A stretch of DNA of 64,000 bases from Gigaspora rosea. Lineage: Eukaryota; Glomeromycota; Glomeromycetes; Diversisporales; Gigasporaceae. The stretch covers positions 82,890 through 146,889 of the forward strand of contig QKWP01000647.1 in the NCBI GenBank assembly GCA_003550325.1. The letters run 5' to 3'. The translations under genes and the position numbers were made by a program. The notes below the pieces were generated by a model. It was given only the letters and a program-made list of their open reading frames with translations, made no database searches and was not told the DNA's origin. Each line of letters begins with the position of its first letter. The stretch's first letter is position 1. Below are positions 1-13,302 of this stretch, piece by piece.

Positions 1-2778
1 TTTTTTTTTACATCAATGGGAGCCAATTAATTTTGTATCTTCTAAATAATATTTATCTAAAAGTTTTAAGTTTTTGATTTTTTAAAAAAAAATAATTTAT
101 GATCTTTGACTAGTAAATTAATAAATATTTAATTATTCAAAAATATACTTTATTTAAAAATAGAAAATTTTTAATTGACAAATTATAATTGCTAAACATA
201 TTATTTTACTAACAATCGCTATATAGATGCTTTAAAAATTCTTTTTAAATTGCATTAACTTAAACTCTAGCTTTAAACTAATCCCAATAACAATAACTAG
301 AATTACTTGGTAAAATAACCTGTTAATATGAAATAAATTTGTAAATAGATTGTTCGTAAAATAAAACTTGAACTAAATATCAGCGAAATAAGATGTCTAC
401 AAACTGATTGTCAATGCGTGAACAGCACTGCTAGAAGATATACCCGGTGTACATTTTCTGCTTAACTTTGCTAGTATTCGATATTTTACATTATTATAAT
501 ATACACCTAAAAGTATTTAACTTTGTAACCGAATTTTTATTAACAAAAAAAAATATATTTATTTAAAATTTTAAAAAATAAACAATACTTGCAATTGTTA
601 TTGCTTATTACTAACTTTATTCTTTCTAAAAAACTTCATTAGTTTTAAGATTGCGTTCATTGGTTTTATGATTGCATTCATTGTTTTATATAAGTTCTGT
701 TATTATTTTTAGGTGAGTCAACGAATTTGACATGTGATCTGGGTGCAAATTTTATTTATACCCAATTAGCATGTGATTTTTTGCAGATTATCAACTATTT
801 TGGGAACTATTTTAAGGTCCAATTTTAAAAATCCGTGCATATGAAGGCTATTTCACATAATTAAATTCATATACCTGATATAAAAAAATTTGATAAATTT
901 TATTAAATTTTGAGCTAGGTAAAAAATTTTGATTTTTTTTGAAAAAATTGTTTCAAAAATTTTTATATTTCTAATCTCTTTTGAAACAGCATAAATTATA
1001 CAAGTAATAATGTGTTACATATATTAGTATAATTTAGTTTTTTTTTAATATTATTATTAGAAAAATATTATATAACTATTAAGTATAATACAAATTTTAT
1101 TTAAACAATCAAATCTTTGATATTAGTTTTATTAAAAAAAATTTTTTTTTAAAAACTATTTTGATTATAACTTCTATTATAACTTATTATTATAACTTGT
1201 TAATATAGCTTGTAACTATTTCTTAATTTGTAGACTTTATCAAACAAATTTGTTTGCTTAGATCTTATAAAATTGGTTCTGATTCATTTTTTTTAATATT
1301 TAAAATATTTAAATAAAATTTAATAAAAAAAACTCTTATCTAAAAATAGAAAAATTATATTGCAAACAAAAATTATAGTGAAAATAAAGTAGTTAAAAGA
1401 ATCTCTAAATACTAATATGTTATATAAATATTTGCCTTCAAACCTTATATAAGTATATCTATTATTATGAAAGTATACACTAGTATAAAGCTATAAATTT
1501 AATATACAATAGAAGTTTAATATAAGTTTTCTATACTTTAATAAAGTGTACAAATAAAGTTTAATTTATTATTAAGCTAACATATGATAAGAGTGCTAAT
1601 ATTTAGTAGATAATATTTTAGGAGATGGAAGGTTAAGCAAAATCTTACCTTTTAGTTAAATTTGATTAGTTATAATTATATATATAAATATATTACCTGG
1701 AGTGGAAAATAAGCCTCTATAGTAAATGAATATTAGATAATAAAGTCAGCACCCTAAAATTTAAATATTTAAGTTTGCTTTTTGAAATTTTTTAAATGTT
1801 TTCTCAAAATTTAGCCTAACTTTACTTGTAATTTATATTTATTCATGAAATTCTCGGAATATATATATTCTTTTATATACTATATAATATATTCATTTAA
1901 CTTAATTAATAAGTATATCTATTCTTTTTTTAATAATATTAATTGTTGTAGCTGAAGTTGAAAATGGCTAAAGCTAGAAATTAAAAACCTTGATTTAAAA
2001 TTATAAATTCTACCAAAATCTACTTAGGCCACTTCAATTTAAATTTATATTTAATATAATTTTCCTCTTCATTAAACAAATAATAAAGGGGTTTAAACAA
2101 TATATATATAGATAACATCTAGATTTGAATTTCAATTTTGTACAGAACGATTTTTGAAATTTTATATTAGAATGCATTAGAATCCTGGTTAGCTAGGCCA
2201 AAATTAATCAATTTTACTAAAATGTTTTTTTTATGAATCATTGAAAACTTGTTAGTATATGCAAAATGTTAATATACATAATAATAGTAATAAAATTATA
2301 ACAATATATACATATTAAGATATACTTATCAAGATATTAATAAACAAAAAAAAATTTAATAAAAAGATCATACAATTAATTATGAAAATTAACCACAAGT
2401 TGTTTGTCAAAAAAGTAGAGACTATTTTGCATATACTATACAAAAAGTTATACAAAAAATCAGTAGCTAATTTTCAGATAAAAAAGGTTTTTTAGTAATC
2501 ACAAGTAGTCACTATATTAAAGTCCTAAATAAATCAACTATAAGTGTTTAAATAAATATGTTTAAAAAATTAAAATATATATTTTCTAAAATTTTTATAC
2601 AAATTAGAAAAACTTTTTAGTGTTAACTTTTAATTTTATGTTTGTTGAATATATTTTTTTAACAAATTTTGATTTTTTTATTGAACATAAAAATTAAAAG
2701 TCAAATAATAAAATGTTCATTAATTGCCAATTCGCTGATCAATCGGATCATGGGATCAAAATTTAATATGAAATCATC
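1..2778. other. AT-rich intergenic DNA, no gene seen
   Basis: Mostly A/T runs with no reading frame longer than about 60 codons and no recognisable repeat ends. A slightly GC-richer patch around 380-520 gives no convincing coding frame on either strand. Confidence 0.6.
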
Positions 2779-5700
2779 GTGTTAATTAATATTAATAAAA
2801 ATGCATTTGTACCTGAATCTTCATATCCAACAAGTCTAATTTTATGTCAGACCAAAATTATAAAAAACAATTGTTGGCACCTGGTATTATTGTCCAAAAA
2901 CTACACTATAAACCTTTTGCTACTAATTGGTAGATATTTCCAAATACAAAAAATTCTCAAAATAAGAAAAGTACTCCAATTCGCCTTAATATGAGAATTA
3001 AATTAGAACTCAACCAAGAAGAATTTATTATTCGAGTAGTTAACAATAATTGGAAGCCTGGTTATGTGTGTGAGTCAGATATAGAAGCTATAAGTTACTT
3101 AATATTTAGTGCAGCAATAATGAAACTTACAAAAAATTTTTTAATACAAAGATACGCTTTTCTGGACCAGATGTTTTGGGGTTTAATAATGAAATAATCG
3201 TTAAGCAATTACAAGCAGAAGTTTTGTTTTTTCTGTTTCAAATTATTGCTCATAATATTGTGATTTTTGTGACAGCACTAGGAAGTTCAGATCAAGCAGA
3301 ATTAAACTTTGTAGGCCCTGGTTATCATTCATCTTTTTTTTATAAATATCATGGACAACGTTCTTTAATATACCAATCAATAACAAACACTGAGTGTAAA
3401 ATAGACATATATTATCAAGAAAACAACATTCGAACTTATACTGGAAAATTCCTGAACGATGTTTGGTCAAAACCAGATATTTTGAAAAATTATGATAGCA
3501 AAAGTTTATTTGGATTATATGATCAACTTGTTATACAAGCTATTCAAACTTATATAACTGTGCCGTATTATAAAGTATGTGACTGGAATAATCTTGAAAT
3601 AATGACACATGCTTTTGAAAAGCATTTAAAAAGAAGAATATCAGTTATTAATTTAGAATGGTACCAGTTTTTTACTAAATGGAAGCAGCAGTCAACAACT
3701 ATTATCGAATTTTCTTCCCATCTTGCTTCTATATACCCAGCAGATTTTAAATTTACCAACACGATCCTAGGAGCATGGAGATCAATGATGCGATATGTTG
3801 GATATACAAATATAACACCCTATAAAAAAAAGCAATCAAATGTAAGTTATTAATTATTAAACGTTTAGACTATATTATATACATATAAACTAATATTGTA
3901 ATTTATCTTGTAATAGCTTGAGTTTTGAACATGCGCAGAAGATCCATCAAGGGATCGTGCATCAATATTTTATTTATAAACAAAAAACCTTCTAAATGGT
4001 TTTCCATATGATCCATTAGAATCAGAACTATTAGTAAAAAACCAAAATCTTCAAAATAAGATTGACCAGTTTTGGACTTGTTTTGATATTTCTATCAAAT
4101 TAAATAATTGTGGTATAAATGGTAAACAAAGAATCTTATCAATAATTGCTGATAGTTTTGAATGGCATGAAATACGAGAAAAATTAAAAGTAAGTTCAAA
4201 AAGAATCTTTTATTAATTTTAATAATCAATCTTTTTTGCTAATAGTATACTAAATTTTTTAGATTTCGAACGATTTAATGGATGCAGCAAGAAAATATTC
4301 ACGAATTAACAGACCTGGTTGTATTGCTATAAATAAACCTGTAGTAACTCGAAGTTGAATATTAGAAATTAAAGATCAGAAGTTTGAAGCATTTTTTGCA
4401 GATAAAGACAACGTGTCTATGAGTTTTTACAAAGTTTATTCAAAAACTAACCTTCCAATTCTTTATCTAAAAAACAATAAAAATGCGCTTTGAAAAAAAT
4501 ATAAAGAATTTACCCAAATGGAATTAAACAAACTTCATTTATGGCACGATTAGCAAAGGGTCAATATGTTTATCGAAATGATTTGGGAGGTTTATGTAGT
4601 ATTTGTAATGAATATTTTTATAAGGTTTTTAATATGTTGATTAGTTTAATTCAATTAAACATTGTAAATCAAGAAGAAAAAGTATTTATATTTATATATA
4701 CATTATGTTTTTAATAATAAAAATTTTTATTTATTATATCTACATTTTACAGAATAAATTAATCACCGAATTAGAAAAATTACGTGCTCATTTAAGAAGA
4801 GAATTCGAAGAAAAATTATTATAAATCAGGATGGTACAACAATACATATAGATACAATTAATCACTGTTTACTTTATGCCTTTGGTGAATGTTATGAACA
4901 ACATACCAATCGATGTACAGCATGTGATCAGCTATTTGAATTTATTCAACATCTTATGACAAATCTTAAGGAACACTATTCAACTATTAAAGAATGTCGT
5001 GATAAATTATATTATTTTTTGGTACATCAAGCAAGAAAGGTATATTTGAATTAGAGTTCCTCAAATTCAAATCAAATCAAATATTGGATCAATTTGAATT
5101 TGATCAAATCAAATTGACCCTGATTTGAATTTATTTGATTCAAATATTTGGATTTGAATTTGATTTGAATTTGAATTTTTAATAGTAATTTTCAAATCAA
5201 ATCAAATATTTGTCAAATCAAATCAAATTTGGCCAGATTTGAATTTGATCAAATTAAATATAATCAAATTTGAATTTGATCAAATATTTGATTCAAATAT
5301 TTGAAGATCAAATCAAATTGCGGAACCCTAATTTGAATAGTCAATTTAAAGCCAGACTTGCAAAACTAAATAACGATAGAGCAATTTTAGTATATGATTA
5401 CAAAATGCGTATTTTGCCCAAGAGTGCACAAGAAACAAAGAAGCAATTTTTTGGAAAAAGAGGTTGAAGTTTACATACGATTTTAGTATTTACAAAATAT
5501 AATACAGACCAACTTAACATTCAAGCATTTGATCATTGGAGTACCAACACTAAACAAGATGCATGGTTTACCCTTTCATCGTTTGATTCTGTTTTTGAAA
5601 CTCTCGATCCTAGAACAATGCGTTAAAATATTCTCAGATAATGGTGCACACTATCATAACTCTGAGCTGATTATTACTGTTGCTAATTGGTTTCAATAGT

Positions 5701-6880
5701 ATAATATTGAAGTTCGTGGTTGGTATTTTCTTGAACCTGGAAAAGCCAAAACAAGTATTATTGATTCCCATCACGCGCAAGTAAGTTTTGGATTATAAAT
5801 AAGCGCTAAAAAAATAAAACTTTGGGCATGACCCGAAGTTTTTTTTTATTTATATATAGTATATCTTTTTTTTACTAACTAATAATTTTTTTTTCTTAGA
5901 TTGTACATGCTATAACCGTATTGGACATAATTTAGATGAAGGAGAAAAAATACAAACCGCAATAGCTGACTTAAGGGAACGTCTATTGCAAACATAAAAC
6001 CTATACGTAATAATCACAATGTTAAAACAATTGCTGGTATTACTCAATTGTTTTATTTCAAATAGCCAATTAATGGCGATTATACCAGATATATACGAGC
6101 ACAATGTTTACTATATATTGGATTATGGTCACAGTTTTCACCTTTTGAAATATCAAAACTAACTACAATACTTGTAAACAAACCAACACCCAACGTTACT
6201 TCTCATTCAATCCCAAAAAACCCATAGAATTTTTCATTATCTTGAGTTCAAGGTAATAATTGTATTTGAAAATATTTTTATTACACTTTATTAATCGTAT
6301 ATTATTAGGTACAAAGAAACAAGAACAATGTAATAATCCAATTTGTTCATTGTTAGATATATACGGTGTAATATAATACAGTACAGTATATATACACCTT
6401 TTTATTTATAATTTGATTTATTCTATTTTTTTTTTTTGTATAGATGTAGAAAAAGTATTCGAATTAAACAAAGGTTAGGTGTTAAAAAGTAATCAGAAAT
6501 ATGGAAAAAGAGGAGCAGAAAAACGAATGATAAGCACGGTAAAATCTTATCTTGAGAGTTATTTTTTGGCAGGTAATATAAATAAAACAGATCGAATGAT
6601 AGCAAAAGATATGATAGAGCAACTTCAAATTCTTGCGAAAGAAGATGAAATTCTGGTTGAGGATGTTCCTGAAGTAACGAAAGTCGCAAATTGGATTGCA
6701 CGTTATGCAGCAAGTCTAAAAAGACATACGGCTGAGACAAAAAAGTAATACCACTGGAGATCTTAATAATAGTAATCAAGAAACAAGAAAACCCAATAGT
6801 GAAAAAGGTAAAAAAGTTGTTTATGACAATAATAATAGAGAGACTGTAGTAAAACGGCAGAGAAGAGCAAGATATTGCTA
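2779..6880 (+). pseudogene. Decayed multi-exon DDE-type transposase gene
   Basis: Plus-strand protein-like blocks run in order over about 4 kb, separated by intron-like gaps (a donor after the block ending near 3845, others near 4190 and 5780). The longest block (3176-3853, about 225 codons) is not recognised. Downstream blocks contain two CxxC pairs (GGLCSICNEY near 4590, RCTACDQL near 4915), then VYDYKMR near 5393, SDNGAHYHN near 5640 and FLEPGKAK near 5730. This order fits the D, D and E of an RNase H-like DDE transposase. A charged C-terminal block follows at 6479-6748. In-frame stops and frameshifts are frequent, and several stops sit where Trp fits (before ILEIKD, before KKYKEF, after FGKRG, after NWFQ). 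A MITE splits the gene at 5052-5330. The domain order resembles repetitive transposase-like proteins of Rhizophagus, as far as I recall. The superfamily is not assigned. Confidence 0.6.
5052..5330. mobile_element. hAT-type MITE, 279 bp, copy 1
   Basis: Ends are TAGAGTTCC and GGAACCCTA, flanked by a perfect 8-bp target duplication ATTTGAAT (5044-5051 and 5331-5338). The interior is almost wholly built from the self-complementary words ATTTGA/TCAAAT and AAATATTTG. An 8-bp duplication and TAGGG-type ends are typical of hAT elements. It carries no coding capacity and sits inside the transposase pseudogene, so it arrived later. Confidence 0.9.
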
Positions 6881-8565
6881 ATATAATAGTTTAAAATTCA
6901 GAATCATACTATATATATGATCTCTAAAATCTGTACGGCCAACATAGCAAAGTTTTTACTGAAAGCTCAAATTTTTTTTTGAATAAAGTTAAATGCACAA
7001 TTTCAATGCATTATCTTGTAAATTTTCATTAAAATTACGTGTCTATTTAAACTAATCTAATATTGAAGAAATTTTAGTAATCGTAGATAATCATATAGTG
7101 ATTGCCCAATTGTATTACTGATTAATTTTACTGATTGATCTATGAATTACCAATTAATCTTGCTAAAATTATATAATATGTATATTTTGATATTTTGAAT
7201 AAGTTTATATAAGCAATAATAATCAATTTATATAGTAGAATTTGGACTTTACTATAGAAATATTATAGTTCAACAAAGACTATAGTTTTTTGAACCAGTT
7301 CAGTAGTTTCTGGTTCAAGAATTTAAACTAGTTCAAATAAATCAGTTCATGATTATATAATCAAATAAATACAAAATAATATGCAAACACTATGCAAATG
7401 CATCATATTCTGCAAGTTTATTTTTTATTGTATATATACATTAAACAAAAACTATATAGTATCATATAAAAATTAATTATTGTCACAGATCATAATTTAA
7501 AATGAAATCTACATTTTCTACTTAACCTGCTAGCCTTCTAAAACCCACTAATACTTGTTTATTATAATTTTTTTAAAACTAACCCTAATCCTAAACCCCT
7601 AACACTAAAAAATGCACACCAAAAAAATTTAGTTTTTGAGATTTTATACTATAATTTTATTTGAATTTAACTAATTTTAACACCTGGTTAAAGTTATAAA
7701 TTTTAATCACACTTTATTTTTATAGAAGTTTTTTATAAAAAATTATTCTTTAAAGATTAGAGTTAGGGTAAAAGTATAGGTATATTAAGTTAGAGAATAA
7801 ATTAATTATTTATATACAAAATTAGATGCCAAAAACTTTTATTTAATAGCCCAAAGCTAGTTTTTGTAATAAAATTTTGTGATATTAATAATTTTTTGAT
7901 TTTTTTCTAAATTTTCTTAAAATTTTCTTTATTTTGTTATACAAGATCCTGCGATCTGATTGGTAAATTATAGGGTGGTTACATCACCAGGGAGGCAAGT
8001 TAGCAACACTCATTTTATTTTAATCTGTAAACTGCCACAATTATTAGCTATTGCATTTTGTAATTGAAATTGATATTGCATATAAAAGTGATTTTATTTT
8101 TGAAAACTTTAATAAAAAAAGTCTATTATACTAATATCTATTGCTATTGTAAAAAAAAAATTATTTTTTTGCATTATTTTTATATACAAATATAGTAAAA
8201 TAGGCTAAGGTTTGAATAATATTACAAGTATAAAAAGCAGTTTTTTTTTTATATAGAACAAAATGTATTAAAATAATAACATTGTATTTTTTAAGAACAA
8301 TATTTATATATAATCTTGACACTATGTTGGCCAATAAATGTTTAGTTTAAAATAAAAAAATAATATAGATTTAAAATAAAGTATTTGAGATTAAAATTTT
8401 TAATCACTATAAAAAAAACTTCCAAAGTTTGAATTTCTTTAAACCAAATAATATTTGTACAATTAATCTAAACAAAACAGGTAAAAATCAGAATTTTAAA
8501 CAATTAAAAACTAGATTATATTATTATTTTGCACAAACAATATACAAATATCTTGTAGCTCATTA
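6881..8565. other. AT-rich spacer with a diverged repeat-R member
   Basis: No gene. From about 7741 to 7990 the sequence matches, with divergence, the repeat at 9739-10050: a GTTAGGG motif, then AACTTTTATTTAATAGCCCA, then ACAAGATCCTGCGATCTGAT. A CCTAATCCTAAACCCCTAAC stretch near 7583-7602 is a telomere-like motif inside the repeat, not a chromosome end. Confidence 0.5.
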
Positions 8566-9440
8566 GGGGGCTTCCAGAAATTACATAATATTTTGTTACT
8601 AATAAATTTCAAAATTTTACCCCACCCATCCATATCTAATACTCTATTAGCCAATCAAATTTTATATTTTTTAAAATTTATTCATATGTTTCAATTTATG
8701 ACATTGATAATAACTATTGCTCTACTAAACCAATTTAGATGATTTAACAACAAAAATGTTCGTCTTACTGAGACGATTCTAACAAGCCCAAAATTGTTAA
8801 AATCTAATCACAGAATCCCAAGATCATTTAACTTTTGTATAATATTAATAGTGATTTTTTAGAATCATTAAGTAAATTTCTTTAATATTGAATAACTTTT
8901 GATCTACTGGCACGTTTTGGATGATTTAACTACCAAAATGTTTGTCTCAGTGAGATGATTCTAACAAGCCCCAAATCACTAAATTCTAATCACAGAATTC
9001 CAAGATCAATAAAGATTTTATCATTTGTTTAAACAATACAAATCTTCATCGATCTTGGAATCCTGTGATTAGAATTTAGCAATTTTGGGCTTGTTAGAAT
9101 TGTCTCACTGAGACAAACATTTTGGTAGTTAAATTATTCAAAACAGACTAGTAGATCAAAAGTTATTTAATATTAAAGAAATTACTATTAAAATTGCACA
9201 AAAGTTGGGACCCTGTTATTAGATTTTAATAATTTTGGGCTTGTTAGAATCATCTCAGTGAGATGAACATTTTGGTAGTTAAATCATCTAAATTGGTTTA
9301 GTAGAACAATAGTTACTAATAATTTTATAATTTTATACTTTTGTTAAAATTATAAAAATTTGACCAAAATTATAATTATAACCTGATATTTTCAGGACCC
9401 TACCCACCCACCAAAAAATTATATAATTTTTGGAAGCCCC
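8566..9440. mobile_element. Foldback element with GGGGCTTCC termini
   Basis: The terminal inverted repeats start GGGGGCTTCCAGAAATTA (left) and GGGGCTTCCAAAAATTA (right, reversed). Inside are four copies of a unit of about 110 bp, arranged plus, plus, minus, minus. Each contains TACCAAAATG, a TCTCAGTGAGA palindrome, ATTCTAACAAGCCC, and ATCACAGGATCC or close variants. The whole element can fold into a long hairpin. It has no coding capacity. Related pieces lie at 15199 and 21355, and related units at 20560-21200 and 23288-23400. Confidence 0.8.
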
Positions 9441-9738
9441 TTATCAGTTATATAATATATCATATGAAATTTTTTATATATAAAATTATAAAAAAAATAT
9501 AAAATTACTATAAACTTTGAATTTTTGATATTTCTTTTTCTACATATTAATTTAAAATTAAATTTTTTGGAAATATACAATGCAAACAACATAGTCCTGA
9601 CCAATAAAATTAATAATATTCAAATTGCTAATCGCAACCAAAAAATACTATCTTAAAATATTAAATTAAAACAAGCTAAATACTTTCATGTTCTTAATTT
9701 TTTTAAATTTATTTATTAAAAGGATTTTGATAAATTTA

Positions 9739-10050
9739 GCAGATTGCGATATCACAGGTTAATATTTAAAAAAAAATTAAAATGATTATTAGTTAGGGTT
9801 AGGGTCTGAACTAGTATTAATATTAGGTTAGAGGATGTATATATATATGCAAAATTAAGCGCTAAAAACTTTTATTTAGAAGCCCAAGACTAGTTTACAT
9901 AATGAAATTTTAAGTTATTTAAAATTTTTGCTTTTTTTTGTAATTTTTTCTAATTTTTTGTTCAGTTTGTTACACAAGATCCTGTGATCTAATTGGCCAA
10001 TCATATTAACCTGCGATATAGCAACCTGCGATATTTAGCAACCTCCTATT
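9739..10050. repeat. Interspersed repeat R, copy 1
   Basis: Imperfect inverted ends (ATATCACAGGTTAATATT near 9749, and AATCATATTAACCTGCGATA ending at 10018) bracket a core with TTAGGGTTAGGG, GCCCAAGACTAGTTTA and ACACAAGATCCTGTGATC. An inverted copy lies at 49090-49321. That copy lets the region at 10012-10050 serve as an uninserted reference for the nested hAT elements at 44.6-49.1 kb. Confidence 0.7.
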
Positions 10051-10479
10051 AAAAAATTATAGCAAGTTAAAGTTATAATATTTTTATAATTAAATATGAA
10101 ATTTGGCCACTTTTATATATATATATAAAAAGTAAATTTGGTTGGTCTCTTTAAACAATTAATTTTATTTTTATATATATTGAAAATTTAAATTTAGCGA
10201 CTTTATATATAAATATTAGCCAAATTTTTAAATTGGCCTCTTTATATAATAAAAAATAAAATCTAAATTTGGCTACTAAAAATTTTTATTGGTTGAAACT
10301 AGATTGTTTGCACTGTAAAACAAGAAAAGAAAAAAAATTGAGCTTAAAAATTGAATTAAAATTTTGCTAATTTTGTACAAAATAAAAATATATTTTTGCC
10401 AAAAAAAATATTTAATAATTTAAAATAATAAATGTATATAAAAACATATCCTAAACAACTTTACTAGAAGACAAAGTAG

Positions 10480-10758
10480 TAGGGTTCCGCAATTTGATTT
10501 GATCTTCAAATATTTGAATCAAATATTTGATTAAATTCAAATTCAAATTTGACTATATTTGATTTGATCAAATTCAAATATGTCCAAATTTGATTTGATT
10601 TAACAAATATTTGATTTGATTTGAAAATTACTATTAAAAATTCAAATTCAAATCAAATTCAAATATTTGAATCAAATCAAATTTAAATCAGGGTCAATTT
10701 GATTTGATCAAATTCAAATGATCCAATATTTGATTTGATTTGAATTTGAGGAACCCTA
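10480..10758. mobile_element. hAT-type MITE, 279 bp, copy 2 (inverted)
   Basis: Same family and exactly the same length as 5052-5330, in the opposite orientation. Ends are TAGGGTTCC and GGAACCCTA, with a perfect 8-bp target duplication CAAAGTAG (10472-10479 and 10759-10766). The ATTTGA/TCAAAT interior is conserved. Confidence 0.92.
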
Positions 10759-10823
10759 CAAAGTAGGTTACCTTGTAAGAAAATATATTATCTATGTACT
10801 AAAATTAAAATTTTTAGAAGTTT

Positions 10824-11200
10824 AAGGATAGAGAGTATGTCGATCATTTTTCATATGATTTTTGTGGTACAAGTGAAAATCATATGTTATAAGAAATACG
10901 CCACTGATAAAACTTTTTAAGTTTACAATAAACCCTTGTCAAAATTTCGTGGTGTGTAAATTAAAACCTCTATTTATAGTAGGAAAATTTCTAGAAGCAA
11001 TTCCATTTTAAAAAAATATACTTGTATATGCAGTAAAACTTTTCTGGGTGAACCCGAAATTTTCTGGGTTACCCTGAAAGTTCCCTTGAAATTTTTGGGG
11101 TAGTAATTTATTCTATCAGACTACTAGAATAAATAGCTTACCCAATCATATTCCCGTATTCGTAAAAAAACCAACCGTGGTATGAAAATCCAAATCTGCC
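10824..11200. repeat. Partial copy of the TTAAGGGTAG element
   Basis: The first 100 bp or so (TTAAGGATAGAG, then CATATGATTTTTGTGG, then AAAACTTTTTA) align with the left end of the element at 13303. Similarity fades afterwards and no matching right end was found. Confidence 0.4.
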
Positions 11201-11954
11201 CCTTACGACACGTATATATGTATGTAAATAAGAAGCACCAAGAGACAATATTTTGACTTCTTTTTTAAGAATTTTACTGGTATATGAATGCTTTGATAAG
11301 GTAATTGTCTTCTTTCTATTTTTTAAAGGTTTCTATAAGCGTTTCAAGCATTTGGTGATTTTTATGAATCAAAAACCTTACAATGTCTTGCAAATTTTTG
11401 TATTTCGAAATTACTTTAGGTCGCATATAGACCTGTTCAGTAAGTTTTTTAACACGGTTAATATTCATAGGTACTGTTATAAATAGGAATCGGGGTTGAA
11501 AGAGTTAAACAGAAGGCATTTATTTATTACTAAGCATCCATCGAAGTCCTTCTTATTTTCTGCTTAGCAGAGATGGAGGACGCAGGTGAAACATATAGTG
11601 TTGAACATCATTAATACTAAAGGTAATGTGCATGCTACCTTTGTTTCCTAGTCTGTTTTTTTGTCTTTCTATTCGTTATTTGGTTTTTTTATTTTTTTAT
11701 TTTTTTTTTTACAGTATTTGTAATTCTTGTTGGTTCATCTTTTTCGCTAAGCTTTTAAATGAATTTTAGAGCACACTGATGAACTATCATAATTATTGTT
11801 TAAAATTTTTTAGATCACGATAATTTATGTTCACAAATCGTGTAATGTATTTGTCCAAAAATATATAAACCACAAGCACGGTTCATCGCGCATTAATTCT
11901 AGAATAAAGAAAAAAACCTCTACTCATTCACGGGACAAAAACAAGTGAATACAA
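11201..11954. other. Spacer with no supported gene
   Basis: A 77-codon frame at 11253-11486 has no recognisable motif, and I see no exon partner. A less AT-biased patch at 11510-11640 is not assigned. Confidence 0.4.
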
Positions 11955-12230
11955 TTCATGTCATTGGACCGTCAAAAATTTAGCGAAAAGCAATTTTTTA
12001 GGATGCATCGAAGTTCAAATTTTTGGCACAGATAAAAGAGAATTGTGTTAGAAAGATTTGTGTTAGAAAGATCAAAAATCACCCTTATTACCGCAGCATG
12101 TAAAACCGATGGTAAGATTTGGTGAAGATATGGGTGTGTATCGTGTTGGAAATGATTGTAGAATTGAGGGAACAATGGATAAGGAGTTACATCGTAAAAT
12201 AATAAAAGATGCGAGCGAAACCGATTGCAA
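11955..12230 (+). pseudogene. Fossil Tc1/mariner-like transposase fragment
   Basis: The plus frame gives HWTVKNLAKSNF, VQIFGTDKRE, then two in-frame stops, then HVKPMVRFGED, then NDCRIEGTMDKELHRKIIKD. The order matches the middle of Tc1-like transposases: W-T-V...W, F-G-S-D-G-R, H-V-K-P-x-V-x-F-G-G-G, I-E-G-x-M-D-x-E-L-Y. The catalytic Asp of the F-S-D-E-S motif and the GGGSIMVWG stretch are lost. Only about 90 codons remain and no inverted repeats were located. It is clearly dead. Confidence 0.6.
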
Positions 12231-12471
12231 TGCAAAATTACTATGTTGAAACAAAGCTATTTCGTTTTAACGAAATTATTTCTTATTGGCGAAATATTTC
12301 TGAAGATATACGTGATGGTGAAATTTATAATAAAAAAAATTTTTTTTACCTATGTAATCAAGAATGCTTGTAAAAATTCTAGCATTTGTAAAATTCACTA
12401 GTTATATGATTTATAAAATGTAAATATCGCTATTTAATTCAAAAAAAAAAAAGATTAAAAAAATGAAAGTG
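12231..12471. other. Short spacer before the SINE-like element
   Basis: AT-rich and ends in A-rich sequence, a plausible retroposon target. No gene. Confidence 0.4.
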
Positions 12472-13172
12472 TGACGACCTAGAGAAGTGGCCAGGTTGTT
12501 ACCCCCAAGTGCAGGTCGACGGTTCAAATCCCACTGGCGATGATAACGAAAATTAGGCCTGTATTATGGTAACTGTGGCTTAACATCGGTTGGGTGAAAA
12601 ACCTGTAACCTTGGTTCCACCATCTTGAATAGAAGCTCTCAGGCGCAATAAGTATTTGTTACACTGAAAAATCCAAGGAACCAGAAAAACAGAACCCCGT
12701 TTGGGAAGACCCGAGTAAGGAGGTAGATTAGGATCTCTGACGGTGCTACTATAAATAAGGTCGGTGCTGGGATCCGAACGAACCTTACAAAGGCAAGGGA
12801 CGTACCTCGTGATTCGAATATCGGACCGCGTGGTACCGAAAATCCAGGGGCATAAAACGACGAAATGGGACGAAGTTGCTCGACTGGTACTGGATGCCTG
12901 CAGAGTAAATTAGCCCTATGGCTGTTTGTGTAAGTTAATTGGTGGATTCGTATATTTAGATCAGAGGGTTTTGAATAGGCAATACCTGTAGTGGGTTGCA
13001 GGTATAGCAGCTAGTGTAGAACCTGCGAGCGGACTACTTAAATTAGGCACCAAAAGTGCACGTGTAGCTAGTTGTACCCTCGTCTTTGTACACAACCATT
13101 AATTAATAAAGTGGCCCAATAAGCCGAGCAAGGCTACAGTCTAAACGTAAAAAAAAAAAAAAATTAAAAAAA
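12472..13172 (+). mobile_element. SINE-like retroposon with tRNA-like head, copy a (diverged)
   Basis: It starts GTGTGACGACC and contains a B-box-like GGTTCAAATCC near 12512 with an A-box-like region upstream (GTGGCCAGGTTG). A body of about 600 bp, much richer in G+C than its flanks, ends in a long A-rich tail (13149-13177). Body words such as GAAGACCCGAGTA and GGCAATACCTGTAGTGGG are shared with the copies at 17171, 18452 and 24786. The target duplication is not resolvable in the A-rich flanks. It encodes no protein that I can support. Confidence 0.7.
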
Positions 13173-13302
13173 AAAAAAGATAGATAGTATTGATTATCAT
13201 AGAAAATTCTAGATCTTCGATTTTCCACGATCTTCTACACACACTACACAAAAAAAATTACCACATTTCCATATACGAAATTGATCATCATACCCTCTAC
13301 CC

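Noticed and set aside
6423-6779. Minus-strand ORF of 118 codons
   Set aside because: It is antisense to the C-terminal block of the transposase pseudogene, which has a sensible charged protein sequence and matching neighbours.
12520-12560. A functional tRNA gene at the head of SINE-like copy a (and at 17171 and 18452)
   Set aside because: A-box and B-box-like motifs are present, but no full cloverleaf with paired acceptor and anticodon stems could be drawn, and the sequence continues into a repeated body.
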